Of a stretch of DNA of 64,000 bases, positions 49,300-60,349 are shown one piece after another. Source of the stretch: Siphonodentalium dalli (Eukaryota; Mollusca; Scaphopoda; Gadilida; Siphonodentaliidae); contig CP136069.1 in the NCBI GenBank assembly GCA_032622095.1, positions 109,276,278-109,340,277 on the forward strand, read 5' to 3'. The translations under genes and the position numbers were made by a program. Within the stretch, counting starts at the first letter, position 1; every line of letters begins with the position of its first letter. The notes under the pieces were generated by a model. It saw only the letters and a program-made list of their open reading frames with translations, made no database searches and was not told the origin of the DNA.

Positions 49300-49640
49300 T
49301 AAAATGACCCCATTTGAACAAATCTGAACCCCGATCACCCAAGGTCCCTCCACACCAAATATAAGCTATATAGGGCTATAGGCCCAATGGTTCTTGAGAA
49401 GAAATTTTTTAAGAAATACTATGGAGGGAAAGAGTTATGGCCCTGGCTTTGCACTTATTTGAACAAATCTGATTGTGAGTCACCAAGGGAACATGCACAC
49501 CAAAATATATAAACACATTCGGTCATTAATATGGAGAAGAAAACAATTGTTGATAGACGCATGGATAGACATCCCAACAGACAGGGATAGAAGGACCGCC
49601 TGACAAATTCAATCCAATATACCCCCCAATTTTTCTTCAT
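49300..49640 (+). repeat. Dispersed repeat copy R1 (left part)
   Basis: Text 'gaacaaatctgaaccccgat', 'cccaatggttcttgagaaga' and 'gatagacatcccaacagaca', 'aaggaccgcctgacaaattc', 'aatccaatataccccccaat'. The last blocks match 60236-60320 almost exactly. The 49641 element is inserted in this repeat, whose right part resumes at 54586. Confidence 0.8.
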
Positions 49641-49937
49641 AGTGCGGTATGACATGTATTCCCGTAGGATTTTTGTGCTAAAATTGATTTTTTTGCAGTT
49701 CTGGCTTTAATAGGGTTCAGGCTAACAGAAAATGATGGGGTCCAAATTTTCAGACCCCTCTCCCCTTCGTGGGGGGTCATTTCCGTTTTGAGACCCCCCG
49801 CAACTGGCCATTCACTTATCTCCGGAAGTTATTGACCGATTTTCATACTTGAAGTGTCGATTTGTAGGTTTTCAGGTATGCTGAGTTGATTTATGACACT
49901 TACAAAGCAACCGGAAGTGTAGGTTTTCACTTCCGGT
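49641..49937 (+). repeat. Left terminal inverted repeat
   Basis: Reads 'agtgcggtatg', 'cccgtaggatttttgtgcta', 'caggctaacagaaaatgatg', 'ccccttcgtgggggg', 'tgaccgattttcatacttga', 'gcaaccggaagt'. Each block is found inverted in 54277-54585. Confidence 0.92.
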
Positions 49938-49951
49938 TGACAAGTTAGGGT

Positions 49952-52739
49952 TTGACTCTGACTCATGTGCCTTTCGGATGGACACCGGCAAGTATCCTCA
50001 TCATGTATGATCAAAGACTGTCCCAAAGGAAGAAGTGTGTATGTTCTCCACCTATGACTTTTGCCCCAAGACTGACTCAGAGCCACTGCACTGTGTTCTT
50101 ACTGATGCAATGGGTAAAACACTCCTTGAGATCAAGCAGCAAACCCTGGATGACCAGGTCAGAGTTTGTGTAGATGACCTTGAGGGACCCGGTGACGCAT
50201 CAGCTCTTGAAAAGCACTATCATCGGACATGTTTGCGCTCTGCACAGAGAATATCATCGAAGACGGATCGCAGTAATGTATCGCTCATTCGCTCACTATG
50301 TGATGAACAATTGCTCCTCGCTATTCAGAACACCCTTAGTGACGATGATGTTACATTGAGCATGGCTGAGGTCAATGATGAATACTTGTCAATTCTGAAA
50401 AGGTACCGCATAGATATTAACGAGTGAGAACTATCGGAAATACCTCAAAAGACTCATCAGCGAGCGTCTTCCAGATGTTAAGTTTGTCGCCTCACTCAGA
50501 CGAAATAAGCCTGACAATCTTGTTCTCCCCACTGCTGTCAGCAAGGCCATGGATCTCAGGTACTCAATGTTGGATGATGGTGAAAAAGTTGGTCACCTCA
50601 GGACGGTCGCCAAACTTCTGCGAGAAGAGATGATGCAACAACGCAGTTGGTCTTTCACGGGAAACTTCAGAAACTTTGAAAATCCGTCTTTACTACAGTT
50701 TTTCTTGAGCCACCTGCTCTTTGGTAGTGACGTCGTCAAAGCGTCTGGAATACGGGACCAGGAGGTGGACAAAACTGTCGACGTCACAAGCCAATTTCTA
50801 GTTCAGAATACTCGGACTGATCGCCAGGTAAAACACCAGCCGAAGAAAGACAGTGCATTCCGACAAACGGTCCAAACCCCTCTCTCGATCGGTCTTCCCC
50901 TGGCTGTTCACTCTAGAGTGCGCGACAAGAATATCATCGAGAACCTCTCAGCTGTCTATGTCGGAAGTGACTACCTGAAGATCATTGACTTAGAGAAACG
51001 AGTTTAGCAGTGTGTTCTCCAGTGAATGAAGGAGGCTGGTGGATTTTGTCTTCCAGACTTTGCCAAGAAGGGTCTGAACACATGGTTTGCGATAGATAAT
51101 ATTGACCTCTTGGAAGACACACCGACTGGGCAAGGAACCTTCCATGGAACAGTGATTGTTATGTTCCAGCAAGATGAAGATGGGGAGTTGATGAACCGAC
51201 CAATTGAAATACCAGAAAAGCTTGTTTCACAGACACATCTGGCCTTTGAAGTGAACATGGTGCAAGACCCAATCATCAAAACAACCCCATTGAGATTTGA
51301 GGTCTACGAAATGGGAAAGCGGAAGAATATACTTTCCAAAGATTTCACTCACACCTGGGCACTTGCAAACTACCTTGGAACTGATGAAAACATGGAGATG
51401 GCCACAACCCAGGGCTGTAATGTTCAATCAAATCAGGAAGAGTATCCCAACGACAGCGCTCCAGTCGGCGCTATACTCTCAGTCAAAGAACACGTACACC
51501 AACCAGAGAAATTGGTAAAGAAAGATGTGATGCCAACTTATCCCAGTCTTCTGAGAGCCCAACACGCACGAATGTAGAGGTGATTGCTCCATTATTCAAG
51601 ACCTCGCCCACGGACTATGGGACTCTTTACACTGTTCTTCGGTTAACCCAGGGAATCTCTGCCACTGTCGTTGGTCCACAGAGGAAAACTTTGATAACGC
51701 TTGACCTTGACCTATACTCACGTGCGTTGAAGATTCAACAGTCAGTTGGGAACACCAATTGGATCTTGAGAGCATTGCATTTGCCACTTTGCATGCTCTT
51801 GGTAAAACGGTCGATGGCAGTGGCCTGGATACATGTGCCATTGAAAGTGGTGCATACACATCAGCAGCTCTTCGTGGGATCTTTGGTGGCAAAGCATACA
51901 AGCGAGGACTCGAGTACCACATCACTACCAGCCTAGCAATTATGATGATGCGGTTTGATGCCATATTATCCACCCTTCCAAAAGGTCCAGTTCGTGTCCA
52001 GTGCATAACTCTCAAGGACAAGCTTCATTCACGTAACCCTGATATGATAGAGGTCTACGAAGATGTCAGATCATGGTACTCAGTAAATGTGAAACCACAG
52101 GAGGAGAAGGACATCGGAGAGTTTGCCGAGTTTCTGTCAGCGTATCTTGACCAGGTGGAAAGCCTTCTTCAGTTCATCAGCTCATGCCGCTCAGGTGACT
52201 GGCAGAGTTACCTCGCTTCTTTGGAGGACCTCATAAAGTATTTCTTCGCACGTGATCTCCTCAACTACCCTCGACTGATGCCTGTCCATCTTGCACAAAT
52301 GAATGCACTGGAACAGGACGAGCCTGAAACATGGAATGCATTGATGTCCGGTATCTTCGTCGTTGCAAAATCGGAGATACCCTTCACGCATCTCGGCACG
52401 TATCAGGCCCTTGAGCAGGAAATAAAGAAACTAAAGGGACATGGTGGTATGGTAGGACTCAGATGAACGTTTGACCTCCACATCAACTCTCTCGGTTTGG
52501 GACAAGATGAAGAAGCTCAAGTTGAAGGCCTTCTCAAATTGGATGGACATAATGAAAGTACGCATTGGAGATAAGGTCATCAAGTTGCGCGAGAAGCGTG
52601 AATTACTGGGCAGATTTCTAATCCTCCAAGGAAGCCGACCAGGTTTAGTTCCAAAACTTGAGGAGACTATTGGCGAGTATGAGATGTCAACGGTGCTGTT
52701 GATGGATCCCTGTACATCCCAGCTGACAAAGCCAGTCTG
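49952..52739 (+). pseudogene. N-terminal half of the element protein (broken)
   Basis: Reads in successive frames: a start region near 49.95-50.03 kb (frame change near 50030), 50035-50424, 50426-51571 (with in-frame TAG at 51005 and TGA at 51023), 51571-51757, 51759-52460, then 52471-52685. Frameshifts lie near 50424, 51571, 51757, 52462 and 52686. Visible motifs are a zinc-ligand-like YHRTCLR (about 50218), FAIDNIDLLEDTP (51085), GKTVDGSGLDTC (51797) and NYPRLMPVHLAQM (52263). The DNID and VDGSGLD acidic motifs could belong to an RNase H-fold transposase, but this is speculation. Sequence style (FAIDNID..EDT.) recurs, as I remember, in uncharacterised invertebrate multicopy proteins. Function unassigned. 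Confidence 0.75.
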
Positions 52740-54101
52740 ATGCACGCAGTTGAAGATGCCACGGTCGAGTCCCTTGATGTTCTGCCAGTGCCTGGCATAG
52801 TGCAGGAAGATCCCCCAGTCAAAGTTCTGATCATTGATGCGATGGGTGTACTTCAGAGTATGACAAAGACGCCAAAGATGCTGAAGCTTTCACACCTTCA
52901 AGATGCATTCAACAAGCGCATAGAAATGATGATGGCCAGTTATGATGAGGGTCGAGTTGTGTTCGATCGATACATGGATCAGTCGTTGAAGAACAAGACC
53001 CGACAGAAGCGATCGACTACATCCATTGAGTACGAAGTTCATCCCGAAATGTAGCTCACTATGTCCACCAAGGACCTACTGTCAGCATCAACAATAAAGA
53101 GGAAACTCACATGCCTGTTTGGCCAGGGACTGCTGGACTATTTTGCAAGCAAAGGTTCATTCGTGCTGGTTGTCGTGTATGATACTCATATCAAGGGACG
53201 TGGTTTCGAGTATGCTCATACACATGAAGAGGCTGACACACTAATTCCAAACCAAGTCCTTGCATCTGCAGTCTGTGGTGCTTCACGGCGGATCTGCGTA
53301 TGGTCACCTGATACTGACGTACTCCTGCTCCTGGTTGATCTGGTCGCCAGCAGACAAATAACATTTCCCACATCCTTGAAGTTTCATACTGGCAAAGGAA
53401 TGAAGAAACGTGAAATAGACATCTTTGAGAGAGTTCAGGTTATTGGCCGTCGCAAATGTCAAGGCCTCCTTGGACTCCACAACTTCTCTGGTGCTGACTG
53501 GGGAGGCAAATTCATTGGAATCTCGAAGAAGTCATGGGTTAATGCATACCTGAAGCTTGATGAAGATGACCCTGCCATTGACTGCTTCAAGGCATTAGGA
53601 TGTATTTCCATTCCTGATGAGATGAACGATGGCAAGCTTCCCACACAGGTGATGGCATTGGAGACTTTTGTGTGTCGCGTCTACAGTTCAAAAGGTCCAA
53701 CAACCCTACCATCACTCAGGTGGGAGTTGTTCCAGTCAAAGAACTTGGAAGGCGAGATGCTTCCACCAACTCGTGCTGCATTGCTTCCACATATCATCCG
53801 TGCAAACTACATCACAATGCGGGACAAATCATACCCAGATAATTGTCCGGCCCTTCCACCAATTGAAGAAAATGGATGGAAATTGAAGAAAGAGGTGTAT
53901 GTTCCAGTGAGATGTCTTGCCTTGCCTGCCCCACGGGCTGTAGTTGAACTCGTCAAATGTGGCTGCAATGCAGGGTGCAAAGGAATTAGGTGTAGCTGCT
54001 TGAAGAATGGCCTGCCCTGCACTCCACTCTGTAAATGCTATGGCGGTGACTGTGCAAATACTATTCGGGAGGATACTCCAGATATGGACATCGATGAATA
54101 G
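52740..54101 (+). pseudogene. FEN1/XPG-like nuclease domain plus CXC domain (broken)
   Basis: One frame from 52740 (really continuing from DGSLYIPADKASL at about 52698) to the stop at 54099-54101, interrupted by a single TAG at 53052. Acidic motifs occur in FEN1 order: VLIIDAMG (52823; FEN1 D34 position), RVVFDRYM (52953; D86), HEEADT (53223; E158/E160), SPDTDV (53304; D179/D181) and SGADWGG (53487; D233). After LPPTRAAL and an NGW motif, a nine-cysteine CXC module spans 53951-54060 (C-x-C-x3-C-x4-C-x-C-x6-C-x3-C-x-C-x4-C), typical of Tesmin/TSO1 DNA-binding modules. The inferred role is a DNA-binding, metal-dependent nuclease acting in the element's mobilisation. The FEN-like reading is an inference from motif order, not a search. 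Confidence 0.78.
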
Positions 54102-54276
54102 CGTACTGATTCTTCGGAATTTCGATGTCGGATTTGACAGTTTTGCCAGCAAATACTTCAATAACTCTCCCAGAGGAACTTGCAATGAATCAGCTCAGAG
54201 TTCTTCACAAAAGTCTCACAAATTGTGAAAATCTGATCATACATGGTGAGGATACGGAGCGAGACCCTATATACTG

Positions 54277-54585
54277 ACCGGAAGTGCAAGAAGGAAACTT
54301 CCGGTTGCTTTGTAAGTGCTACAAATCAACTCAGCTTACCTGAAAACCTACAAATCGACACTTCAAGTATGAAAATCGGTCAATAACTTCCGGAGATAGG
54401 TGAATGGCCAGTTGCGGGGGGTCTCAAAACGGAAATGACCCCCCCACGAAGGGGAGAGGGGTCTGAAAATTTGGACCCCATCATTTTCTGTTAGCCTGAA
54501 CCCTATTGAAACCAGAAGTGCAAAAAAATCAATTTTAGCACAAAAATCCTACGGGAGCTGTTTTCCTTACATTACATACCGCACT
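54277..54585 (-). repeat. Right terminal inverted repeat
   Basis: Inverse of 49641-49937, with an extra ~10 bp near the outer end ('agctgttttccttac'). The 54102-54276 spacer holds no gene. Confidence 0.92.
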
Positions 54586-54639
54586 ATCACCTGGATAAGT
54601 GGTGGTTAAGAAAATAATTAATATGAACAGCCAAGCCTG

Positions 54640-55087
54640 AATTTAGTTTGCCTGACATTTGCAGAATGAGGTCCCCAAAAGGTGAATTTAATGACACTCT
54701 TCCGCAAGTCACTAAATTCACCCTAAAGTCACCCTAAAGTCACTAAATTCACCCTCAGTCTGATTAGGCCTCAACTGCAATGGGAAACCTAGAAACAGAT
54801 TGAAGTTCTACAGTTGAAGTTACTGATGCACACCCATTGAGCACCTCAATTATGCATTTAATCTTCTGCAAATTAGGACATAGAAACTAAACAGAAGGAG
54901 AAAAGTCAAAAAGTAACTAAAACAAAATATCAGTTTGATAGTCAATATACTTCCCAGAAGATGAGGCCTAAGCAGAATGAGGTCCCTGGATGGTGTATTT
55001 GGGGATGCTAGCCTGCTGTACAGGGTAGCAACACTAAATTCACCCTCTGGGGGACCTCATTCTGCAAATGTCAGACACACTAAATTT
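54640..55087. mobile_element. MITE of about 450 bp
   Basis: Left 'ctgacatttgcagaatgagg' (54652), 'tcccc', 'ggtgaattta' pairs with right 'ctaaattcaccctc', 'ggggacctcattctgcaaat' (ends 55074). Weaker pairing continues to 'aatttagt'. The centre holds direct repeats of 'agtcactaaattcaccctaa'. A single copy of the end lies at 63300-63325. Target duplication not identified. 54586-54639 is the right part of repeat R1. Confidence 0.75.
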
Positions 55088-55206
55088 TAATTTGATTATA
55101 ACAAGCACCAGTGCTAGTGTTGTTTACACAAACCTGTCCCACAACATTCTAATCTCTAATCTGTCATTCTGATCTCAATTAATGACCTGACTTTGTCTCT
55201 CTGAAG

Positions 55207-55276
55207 CTACCAGACTGGGTCTTCTGGCAGTTATAATACTGGCAGGTATACTAGTAATAACTGCTTCTGGTGAGAG
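55207..55276 (+). CDS. Possible host exon encoding a hydrophobic helix
   Basis: A branch-point-like 'cctgact' and pyrimidine-rich 'ttgtctctctgaag' precede, and a consensus donor 'gag|gtaagt' follows at 55277. Of the three frames only one stays open across the 70 bp, and it reads RLGLLAVIILAGILVITASG, a textbook membrane-spanning or signal-anchor helix. It is on the strand opposite ERGIC3, so it would belong to a nested or antisense gene. No partner exon was recognised. Alternatives are a decayed element exon or chance. Confidence 0.25.
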
Positions 55277-55282
55277 GTAAGT

Positions 55283-55620
55283 TGTGATATGATATGGGGT
55301 GAAGGGGCTTTGGTTGTGGGCATGGTGGGGGCCTGGGTCACGTGTGGGGGTGGAGGGGGGTGATGGAAAGTTTCTGTGATTTCATTAAAGATTACAGTTT
55401 CATAACTCTGAAGATGTTAAAATGGTGAAGAGTTTTTCAAATTTAATAACATGATTTTAATAATAAAAAAATTTGTGTGTTATAATTGAGCAAGGAGTTA
55501 AATCTGAATTTTTTTGTTGTTGAGTTATGTCACTGGCTCCGCCCATATTCGACACAGTGACCTCATTTGAACAAATTTGAACCACAGTCGCCCAAGGACC
55601 CTTTGTACCAAATATGAACC
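55283..55620. other. No gene seen
   Basis: Contains a G-rich stretch ('gtgtgggggtggaggggggt', about 55341) and 'gaacaaatttgaaccacagt' text shared with 49315. 55088-55206 is likewise unassigned. Confidence 0.5.
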
Positions 55621-55965
55621 AATTCGGCACAATCAAAAGCTCAAATAATTTGTTTTAAGAAAGGGTTAAAGTATTTGGGGTGGGGAGGAGTAGTTTTAAA
55701 TCTCTTTATAACTCTGTCTCTATTCACCCAAGGACCTCTCACTGTGAGATCCAAAGGTTTAGAGATTTCTGAGGATATGTTTAGGAGTTTAAGTTAACTC
55801 ATTGGAAGCAAAAGTGATAAATCCCTATTTCTGCCACTTTTGACATGCCAGATATTCAAAATTTATTCACTTCTAAAGAGAAATTATAATTTGTTGACAA
55901 GCCAGACTGCTTAGAACAATATACATATATGGGATTCCATCTCATATTTAAATGCTACTTTAAAT
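55621..55965 (+). repeat. Dispersed repeat, paralogue of 46390-46740
   Basis: About 340 bp in the same order as 46390-46740 ('gggttaaagtatttggggtg', 'acctctcactgtgagatcca', 'aattataatttgttgacaag'), about nine-tenths identical by eye. Confidence 0.85.
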
Positions 55966-56449
55966 GCAGACATAATGTGATGAGGATGCTGGCCTCTAAA
56001 TCGAAACAGATTACCATAGTTCATATAAAAGAAAGTAAGTAGCCCTCAATTAAATGGTTTCACACATTACAATGTTTTACATGTAGCTTGGACACTAAAA
56101 GCCACAACCTTCAATGTTAATCTTCTAAGCGCTCTGTGGCCCTAAAATTCAATCAACCATGACAATAAGAACAAATGGGAAAATAAGGTTCCTGGAAATA
56201 TTAACAACATCTACCATATTGATTTTCAAAACAAGGCATCACTTACAATAGTCATATAGATTTATCTGCCTGTTACCCATTGCATAGATAAATCATATTG
56301 GCTATCAGCCATTATTTTAATTTCAAACTGAAAGCATGTGTCTGAAGGGTTAATATATCAGTCAATACCAAAATTGATAGAAGTGAATAGTGTGCAAAGA
56401 TAACCAATAGATAAGAGATATGAGGAAGAGTCCATGTACATTATAGAAT
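55966..56449. other. No gene seen
   Basis: AT-rich intron sequence, no repeats or frames of note. Confidence 0.5.
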
Positions 56450-56935
56450 GTGTCTATGGGAACCTTGGAAAGAGTTAAAAAGAAGCTTGTACAGAAAAAA
56501 TTATTCAAATTGGTTCATATTTGTTAACGTTATTAAGTCGGTCAAAATAAGTCGAAAATGAAGTGTAATATTACGAAAAACAGTCTGAGCCAATCCCTAG
56601 CCGCATCATGTAGAGAGGGTATTACGAGCAGCATGTATACCAAAAATTATTCATATTTGTTAAAGTTATTAAGTCGGACAGAATTTTCAAAGTCAAAATA
56701 AGTCAAAAATGAGGCGTAACTTTTTTTTTTAAAGTCGGACCGAACCACAATTAGCATCATGCGGAGAGTCCTAAGGAGATTGCATACAAAAAATTATTGA
56801 AATCGGTTCATAGTTGTTCGAGTTATGAGGTCGGACGGACGGACAAACGGAGGGAGAAGCGTGACGGACGGACGCAGTCAATCCAGTATAACCCCCATTT
56901 TCTTCGAAAGTGGGGGTATAACTATTTTTAAGGAG
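56450..56935 (+). mobile_element. Helentron-like end: ~150-bp array, GGAC tract, hairpin
   Basis: Three units with 'aaaaattattcaaattggtt', 'gttattaagtcgg' and 'aaaataagtcgaaaatga', then 'tcggacggacggacaaacgg' and 'gacggacggacgc'. The end is a hairpin 'agtataacccccattttc', 'ttc', 'gaaagtgggggtataact' (about 56892-56930). 56936-57268 has no assignable feature. Confidence 0.7.
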
Positions 56936-57268
56936 ATTAATGGAATATAGAAGACACTAATATACTGGTAGGTGAGGGGACCCTTATCTCACCCAGTAAT
57001 AAAATTTCAAGAATAGAAGAAACAATAGTCTTATGCTGCCATTAATCAATTTGACAGATAGAATAAACAATTAGCCAGCCACCAGTGTTGTTTATCTTTG
57101 ACTTCATCTAACAACCCACCAGAGCCCTGTATCATATGTCATATTGGATATTGGATGTTCACATGGTAATTTATTGATATCATTATATTACATGCAACTT
57201 TTGCAATAAAATATTCATATTTTCAAAACAGGATATCACACCTAATTAAACGTATAAAACTAAAATAA

Positions 57269-57770
57269 ATGAAAGTGTCAATGACAAATTTTTTCTCTTA
57301 TTATTTAAAATTGTTTTTATTATTATTATATTTGTTAAATTGAGCAAGGAGTTAAATCTAAAAAAAATTTCAATGTTTTTTGTTGAAAAAGGGTCATAAC
57401 TCATTTAAAATATATTGAATCAAACCCATATTCGAACTCGATCTGTATTTTGGGTTTTGTTCCAATCAAATAAAGGATGTTTGAGTTATGGCAGCATGCG
57501 TGAATTCTAAGTAAAAAAAGGCCCATAACTCTGTAACAAAAACTCGAATCAAACCCAAATTCGAACTTGATCTGTATTTTGGGCTGAGAAACCCATATAC
57601 AAAATTTGGTTCTGATCGGATAGAAAATGTTTGAGTTATCGCATTACACGTAAAGTGTCTATGGACGGACAGACGGCTCGACAGATGGATGGATGAATGG
57701 TCAATCAAGACGTCGACACGATGTGTACCATACTATGGTTACTATAGTATGGTACACATCGTGTCGACAT
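57269..57770 (+). mobile_element. Helentron-like element, second unit family
   Basis: Head 'atgaaagtgtcaatgaca' as at 2239, then two units of the 26.6-kb type ('aaagggtcataactc', 'cccatattcgaactcgatct'), 'tatggacggacagacgg', and a strong hairpin 'gtcgacacgatgtgtaccat', 'actatggttactatagt', 'atggtacacatcgtgtcgac' at about 57712-57766. It links the 2239-type head with a different array family. Confidence 0.75.
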
Positions 57771-58409
57771 CATGATTGATGGGTACTCATGGGTATGGGT
57801 ACTCATAATAAAAACCTCTTCTAATAATGGGGAGTACGAAGGATATAACCAATAGTTCAGTTGTTATTGTTCAATAGTTAACAGCGCGATAAAGTATTTG
57901 ACTGAAAAGGCATTGAATGCGTAGAATCACAGTAGAACTAATAATTTATGTTTCAAGATGCATGGTAAATTTGTAATGAAATAGTCAAGAAAATAACAAT
58001 TTGTTGTCCCAGCAAATTTCCTGATATAAGCTGGAAAAGTTTTTATGGAGAAGCTGACCATGTGGTATTGTTTACATGGATTGAGGCCCAAAGAAGGTAA
58101 ACGTACAATTTATATATATTTTTATATATAAATTGGTGCAAATTCAACACTATTACTGCAAGTTCAAAACTTTACAAAGAAAGGCGGGAAAGGTGACCAT
58201 GTGGCATTGTTGACTTATGCAGGATGAGGTTCCAAAATTGAGGTTCCAAAGGAGTGAAAATAGGGCCTACTACCGTCGAATCTGTAAACCCGACACAAAA
58301 CTAGCACAAAATGCAACATTATTACTGGCTAGACTTTTCATGAAAATGTTTTGGCGGGAAAGCTGATCATGTGTCATTGTTGAGGCTCCAAATGGGGGAA
58401 ATATTCTAC
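57771..58409. other. No gene seen
   Basis: Weak direct repeats around 'gaccatgtgg(t/c)attgttga' and 'aaaactttacaaa' (58050-58390); no coding frame of note. Confidence 0.5.
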
Positions 58410-58770
58410 TTGGGAGATAAACGTACTCTGTTGAGTTGGGTATTCAGGGATTCGAGGGGACGGCGAGCTCACAATTATTTTCATGCTAGCGGCAATCAAA
58501 TCTCTGGGTACATTCCATGGGTTTACCCGGAATAGCGCCCTAACAACTTCCTGTCAATAGTATCTATAGTAAACATTTATGAGTGGTTGACTCGATTACA
58601 TGACTCCTGCCTGTGCCATATTCTATTTTATGCTCATTGTAATGACGCAAAATTTGTTAACCGATCAGCGGCCAATGCTGGTGAATCAAAAACTAAAGTT
58701 AGCAACTCTTCACCAATCAGAATCCATGTTTCAGAATCGTCTAATCGACCATTATAGTCAACGGTTATTC
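58410..58770. repeat. Diverged paralogue of 44190-44780
   Basis: 'gggagataaacgtactctgt', 'attcagggattcgag', then 'ggccaatgctggtgaatcaa', 'aactaaagttagcaactctt', 'ccaatcagaatcc' follow the order seen at 44199-44760. The clean palindrome of that copy is lost here. 58771-59668 shows no gene. Confidence 0.65.
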
Positions 58771-59668
58771 GATTAATCGTTTATATATGAACCCTATATT
58801 ACATGAATTTACATCCAAGTAAACAAGTGATAAATGTAAAATTAGGATGATTACTTTACATCCATTCTGAACACAGTTATAAACTGTCAGTGCTTCGTGT
58901 TTTATTTCATATATAATAAGGAATACTCATGCTCTCATTCATCCCGATATAGTTATAAACATGCCCTTAATTTTAAATACTGCCCATAATTGCCAATGAG
59001 CCCAATGTTTCTGCAAACTGCATACATGGCATGACAGTAACTGAGCAAAATTGCATGAAGTAAAGCTTATCTTGGCAGTGAGCCACCAATACGTATTTCG
59101 ACAGAGCACATGCTTCGCATTAATAAGTTGGTTAAAGGCGCAAAAAAAACTTTGGCGAAAGGCATGCACTTGCACTGAAGTTAACAAGGACATAGGTAGT
59201 CAGTGGCAGATATTTGAGCTTTTGTGGGGTTGATGGGATGGAATAACAATTACTGCTGTGTATAACCAAGACATTTTCAATAAAAAGTTGTGTCAGTGCC
59301 AACATCAAAGGCAAAGGAAGCCGTCCAATTTGGAGTATTCTAGTCTTAGATGTATACAGTTAACATTTTCCCTTGACTTTATCATTCCAACAGAAAATAC
59401 AATGTATGCATGAGAGTAAATGCACAATGGGGTCTGCCATAAGCTCATTTGATCTGGCCATGGTGCACTAGACTAATAACTTTATGAGAGAAACATAAAA
59501 GTCTTATATACAGGAAGAGCTTGCTTTTCTCTCCCCCAATATCGACCTTTGTGCAGGAGTCTGGATGACCAGGGATGGAAACTGACTACTCAATAAATTG
59601 GGGACAATATTTTTCAATCCTTATTTGTTCAAATGGCCAGGCCTGGATTTGTAAGGTTATGTTCTCAC

Positions 59669-59726
59669 CATGAACATGATGCTGCTGGAAACTTTTCCCA
59701 GGAGCAAAATGAAAATTTCCAGCAAC
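59669..59726 (-). CDS. ERGIC3: ERGIC3, internal coding exon
   Basis: This 58-bp minus-strand exon has acceptor 'cttaatttcag' and donor 'GTGAGAAC'. It encodes VAGNFHFAPGKSFQQHHVH plus one base (G) of the next codon. The human protein reads VAGNFHFAPGKSFQQSHVH at this place, so the match is nearly residue for residue. The one-base overhang pairs with the TG that opens the micro-exon at 46237. This is the most upstream ERGIC3 exon in the window. The preceding exon (expected to end with a 'GFLEVNK'-like segment) is not found at 59727-64000 and should lie to the right. The encoded part is luminal. Confidence 0.95.
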
Positions 59727-60235
59727 CTGAAATTAAGTACAATACAATTGTATATAAGAAATATTGCATTTAAGTACTGTGCAATCGCACAAAATCTATC
59801 CTGCTTTATAAGGGTTGATGACGGTAAATTATGTAGTTCAAGCCTATATTTAAAAAAAACAGTCAAAGTCTTTAAAATACATTTTTGACTATTTCACCGA
59901 CCCGAATGGGTTAAATAATTATATTAGATAGACATCATAGGACAAGACCATTCTACATATTTCGGCATTTGAATAGAGTTTTAAGACAATTTTTCTAGAC
60001 ATACAATTTCTATTCTATACCGATTCTAAAATTCGAATTATATAAAATTGTGTTATATATTAGGGCCCTGCGAAACGATTTGATTCAATGCAAATCGGAA
60101 TCTTTCGACTGATTTGATTCGAATAACAAGACAGTCAATGACTGAGTCGCTCACCAGACTGTAAAGACTCAGAAGACTGGGACTCTGAAGACTACAAGAG
60201 TCAGTACGTGACAATATCACTTAAGATAAGATAGA
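59727..60235. other. Start of the upstream ERGIC3 intron, no gene seen
   Basis: AT-rich; contains 'gactcagaagactgggactctgaagac' type short repeats near 60160-60200. Nothing else assignable. Confidence 0.5.
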
Positions 60236-60349
60236 CGGATGAATAGACATCCCAACATACAGACGATTGGAAGGACCGCCTGACAGACAGAAGACAAATT
60301 CAATCCAATATACCCCCCAATTAATCAGGGTATGATTTCATCTGGATAA
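60236..60349 (+). repeat. Dispersed repeat copy R2 (left part; right part 63251-63335)
   Basis: 'gatagacggatgaatagaca', 'aaggaccgcctgacagacag', 'caatccaatataccccccaa', then 'tctggataa'. It matches 49553-49640 and, across the 60350 element, 54591-54690 ('ctggataagtggtggttaag', 'tttgcagaatgaggtcccc'). Confidence 0.85.

Larger units (their letters stand above)
49641..54585 (+). mobile_element. 4.95-kb DNA transposon with ~300-bp TIRs encoding FEN-like/CXC protein
   Basis: Left TIR 49641-49937 and right TIR 54277-54585 are inverted copies differing by about 20 substitutions and a ~10-bp indel near the outer end. The extreme ends are 'agtgcggtatg' and 'cataccgcact'. TA is found at 49640-49641 and 54585-54586, so a TA target duplication is plausible but not proven. 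Inner TIR ends carry 'acttccggt' inverted pairs. Between the TIRs lies one broken coding region on the plus strand (49.95-54.10 kb). High TIR similarity but a damaged gene indicates a moderately old copy. I do not recognise a named superfamily. Confidence 0.88.
46238..59668 (-). other. ERGIC3: ERGIC3 intron of about 13.4 kb
   Basis: Donor GTGAGAAC at 59668 (minus strand) and acceptor CAG at 46238. It contains a Helentron-like copy with a hAT insertion, the 4.95-kb FEN-like/CXC element, a MITE and two further arrays. Confidence 0.85.

Noticed and set aside
51596-52021. 141-codon minus-strand frame and other antisense frames in 49.8-54.2 kb
   Set aside because: Antisense shadows of the transposon gene; no motif, and the plus-strand reading has ordered motifs across all frames.
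50424-53054. Introns in the 49641 element gene
   Set aside because: The coding text continues across each break within a few bases, so single-base frameshifts and point stops explain the gaps; no GT/AG pairs are needed.
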